NCBI GenBank assembly: GCA_002295635.1
Contig: DBHK01000017.1
Location: 1 to 64,000, forward strand
Direction of reading: 5' to 3'
Length of the DNA stretch: 64,000 nucleotides
Origin: UBA830 sp002295635
GTDB taxonomy: Bacteria > Pseudomonadota > Alphaproteobacteria > MPNO01 > UBA830
Below the pieces are notes generated by a model. It was not told the origin of the DNA, searched no databases, and worked only from the letters and a program-made list of their open reading frames with translations. A program made the position numbers and the translations under genes. This document shows positions 61,868 to 64,000 of this stretch, one piece after another (the stretch's first letter is position 1; every line of letters starts with the position of its first letter).

Positions 61868-64000
61868 CTACTGCACTAGTTCCGTCTCAAGGCCGTCTCC
61901 ATCATCAGCCCCATCGTCCGGATCACTATCGGGGTCCTTACCTTTCTGCCCCTTCGGAGGAGCAGACTGAATAACAAAGGTAAGCCTGTCTTCCTCTTTC
62001 TTGACATCAACCTGAACCACCCCGCCTTTGGCCAACTTGCCGAACAAAATTTCGTCGGCCAACGGTTTCTTTATGTGCTCTTGAATAACTCTGGAAAGCG
62101 GGCGCGCACCATAGGCTTCGTCATAACCCTTACGGCCCAGCCAGTATCGCGCAGCAGCGTTGAGCTCAAACGTGACGTTGCGGTCTTCGAGTTGGGCTTC
62201 AAGTTGCATGATGAATTTATCAACCACCAACATAACCACATCCCTCGGAAGGCTCGAAAACGGGATTATCGCATCGAGACGATTTCGGAATTCCGGGGTA
62301 AACATGCGTTTAATAGCTTCTTCATCCTCTCCTATGCGGGCCGAACGTTCGAAACCAATAGCGGGCCTAGCCATATCGGCCGCACCGGCATTGGTAGTCA
62401 TGATCAGGATAACGTTCCTAAAATCTACGCTTTTTCCGTTATGATCAGTTAACCTTCCGTGGTCCATGATTTGAAGCAGAATGTTGAATACATCCGGATG
62501 TGCTTTTTCTATCTCATCAAGTAACAAGACCGAATGCGGATTTTGGTCGACGGCATCGGTAAGCAGTCCACCTTGATCGAATCCAACATAGCCGGGTGGT
62601 GCACCGATCAGGCGCGATACCGAATGACGCTCCATATATTCGGACATGTCGAAACGTGTTAGCTCAATTCCCATTGTATGGGAAAGCTGTCGAGCTACCT
62701 CGGTCTTACCTACACCGGTCGGACCGGAAAATAGGTAGGATCCGATCGGCTTGTTAGGCTCCCTAAGCCCCGCGCGCGCAAGTTTAATTGCAGAAGCTAG
62801 AGCGTCGATCGCAGTGTCCTGGCCAAAAACTACACGCTTAAGATCAGCGTCGAGAGACTTCATCGATTCCTTGTCAGACCGTGATACACTTTTTGGAGGT
62901 ATGCGCGCGATACTTGCGACCACTGCCTCTACATCCTTTACAGTGATCAGTTTCTTGCGTCGGCTTTCCGGCACCAGCATTTGTGCAGCACCAACTTCAT
63001 CAATCACGTCGATCGCTTTATCTGGAAGCTTACGATCGTTGATATATTTGGCTGCAAGTTCCACAGATGTTCTCAAAGCAGCAGCGGTGTACCGCACACG
63101 GTGGTGTTTCTCGTAATATGGTTTTAGACCACGGAGTATCTTTACAGCATCCTCGATGCTCGGTTCCGGAACATCGATTTTTTGGAATCGGCGCACCAAG
63201 GCCCGGTCCTTCTCAAAATACGAGCGAAATTCCTTATAGGTGGTAGAGCCAATGCATTTTAAGGTGCCGCCCTGTAGGGCCGGTTTCAGTAGGTTGGACG
63301 CGTCCATCGACCCGCCGCTAGTAGCCCCAGCGCCAATGACAGTATGAATTTCGTCAATAAATAATACTGCGTTCTCTTGCTGCTCCAATTCGGTGACTAC
63401 TCCTTTCAAGCGTTCCTCGAAATCACCCCGATATCTAGTACCTGCCAGTAGCGCGCCCATATCCAGCGAGAAAATAGTGGATTCTCTCAGCACATCCGGT
63501 ACATCGCCATCATAAATTCGCTTCGCCAGCCCTTCGGCAATTGCCGTTTTACCTACCCCAGAGTCACCGACATACAGCGGATTATTCTTGGTACGACGGC
63601 ATAGCACCTGAATTGTTCGGTCAATTTCGGACTCTCGACCTATCAGGGGGTCGATTTTACCATCGGCTGCCTTCTGATTGAGATTGACACAATAGTTGTC
63701 AAGCGCCTCTCCAGCGCCTTTGTTTGCCGCTTCGGCCTCAGCGCTATCGTCGTCCGACCCATGTACAGATCTAGCCTCTGATCTGCCGGGTACCTTAGCT
63801 ATTCCGTGGCTTATATAATTCACAGCATCGAATCGAGACATATCTTGTTCTTGCAGATAAAAGACTGCATGACTCTCACGTTCAGAGAACATAGCAACTA
63901 ACACATTAGCTCCGGTGACTTCTTGGCGACCGGAGGATTGAACGTGAATAGCGGCGCGTTGTACAACTCTCTGAAAGCTAGCAGTCGGCTTGGGATCGTC
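61868..64000 (-). CDS. clpA: ATP-dependent Clp protease ATPase subunit ClpA (5' end beyond window)
   Basis: The last 710 residues of the Hsp100 unfoldase that feeds ClpP. At the window edge the frame is already inside the N-domain (ASFQRVVQRAAIHVQSSG), so the start lies further right. AAA-1 has GDSGVGKTAIAEG and FIDEIHTVIGAG, AAA-2 has GPTGVGKTEVARQ and LLLDEIEKAHPDVF. The ClpP-docking loop is probably IGFERSARIG, with the usual IGL as IGF. The C-terminus carries an acidic tail rich in Asp (about the last 25 residues). clpS, normally upstream, is not visible. The N-end rule transferase gene aat is 4 kb away. Confidence 0.97.
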   Translation of the reverse strand, partial: DDPKPTASFQRVVQRAAIHVQSSGRQEVTGANVLVAMFSERESHAVFYLQEQDMSRFDAVNYISHGIAKVPGRSEARSVHGSDDDSAEAEAANKGAGEALDNYCVNLNQKAADGKIDPLIGRESEIDRTIQVLCRRTKNNPLYVGDSGVGKTAIAEGLAKRIYDGDVPDVLRESTIFSLDMGALLAGTRYRGDFEERLKGVVTELEQQENAVLFIDEIHTVIGAGATSGGSMDASNLLKPALQGGTLKCIGSTTYKEFRSYFEKDRALVRRFQKIDVPEPSIEDAVKILRGLKPYYEKHHRVRYTAAALRTSVELAAKYINDRKLPDKAIDVIDEVGAAQMLVPESRRKKLITVKDVEAVVASIARIPPKSVSRSDKESMKSLDADLKRVVFGQDTAIDALASAIKLARAGLREPNKPIGSYLFSGPTGVGKTEVARQLSHTMGIELTRFDMSEYMERHSVSRLIGAPPGYVGFDQGGLLTDAVDQNPHSVLLLDEIEKAHPDVFNILLQIMDHGRLTDHNGKSVDFRNVILIMTTNAGAADMARPAIGFERSARIGEDEEAIKRMFTPEFRNRLDAIIPFSSLPRDVVMLVVDKFIMQLEAQLEDRNVTFELNAAARYWLGRKGYDEAYGARPLSRVIQEHIKKPLADEILFGKLAKGGVVQVDVKKEEDRLTFVIQSAPPKGQKGKDPDSDPDDGADDGDGLETELVQ

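Overview
The window reads as a chromosomal segment of a free-living, probably marine alphaproteobacterium of the Rhodospirillales type, with roughly 50% GC and dense coding on both strands. Support comes from gene families and orders known from alphaproteobacteria: the F1-ATPase zeta inhibitor (DUF1476), a complex I NDUFA12 subunit, RNase E with an acidic S1 insertion and a C-terminal GWW motif, and the runs rne/amidase/PBP1A/prfB, glnE/bcp/DUF455/AsmA-like/tyrS and aroQ-accB-accC-aat-DUF2155-mlaD-NDUFA12. I see no rRNA, convincing tRNA, IS element, prophage or CRISPR array.

Region 1 (1-10.4 kb) is a catabolic island. One minus-strand run holds a hydroxycinnamoyl-CoA hydratase/lyase-like protein, an alpha/beta hydrolase, two tandem luciferase-like (LLM) flavin oxidoreductases, an SDR and a DapA-like aldolase. 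A second run holds a third LLM enzyme, a CoA transferase and a MaoC-like protein, with a class II aldolase diverging from it. A MarR regulator facing the first run carries an in-frame stop. The set looks suited to oxidative opening of a cyclic or aromatic compound followed by CoA-dependent breakdown; the substrate is unknown.

Region 2 (10.4-20.7 kb) mixes purine synthesis (purB, purC), three Bcr/CflA-type efflux transporters, the ATPase zeta inhibitor, an NRDE protein, TenA, and a cysteine desulfurase with a 2Fe-2S ferredoxin. Region 3 (20.7-28.3 kb) is accessory metabolism: a TauD-like dioxygenase with a probable leaderless promoter, an EamA transporter, two SDRs, a UbiD-family decarboxylase and two hydrolases.

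Region 4 (28.3-53.4 kb) is mostly conserved housekeeping: glnE-DLH-bcp-DUF455, a 1048-residue AsmA/DUF3971 protein, GST, tyrS, a polysaccharide deacetylase next to anmK, prfB with its programmed +1 frameshift, PBP1A, an N-acetylmuramoyl-L-alanine amidase, RNase E, an aminotransferase, a GGT-like lipoprotein overlapping the start of a divergent M48 protease, and a maleylacetoacetate isomerase-like GST. Region 5 (53.4-64 kb) has an ornithine decarboxylase-like enzyme, aroQ (apparently starting at ATT) with accB and accC, aat, DUF2155, mlaD, NDUFA12, RidA, a FemAB/GNAT-like protein and clpA, which runs off the right edge.

The least ordinary signals are the ATT start of aroQ, the MarR nonsense codon at a conserved Trp, loss of expected active-site residues in the hydratase/lyase-like and MaoC-like proteins, the Ser-for-Thr GGT-like lipoprotein, and the unassigned LLM catabolic island. 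I found no clearly new defence or mobile system.
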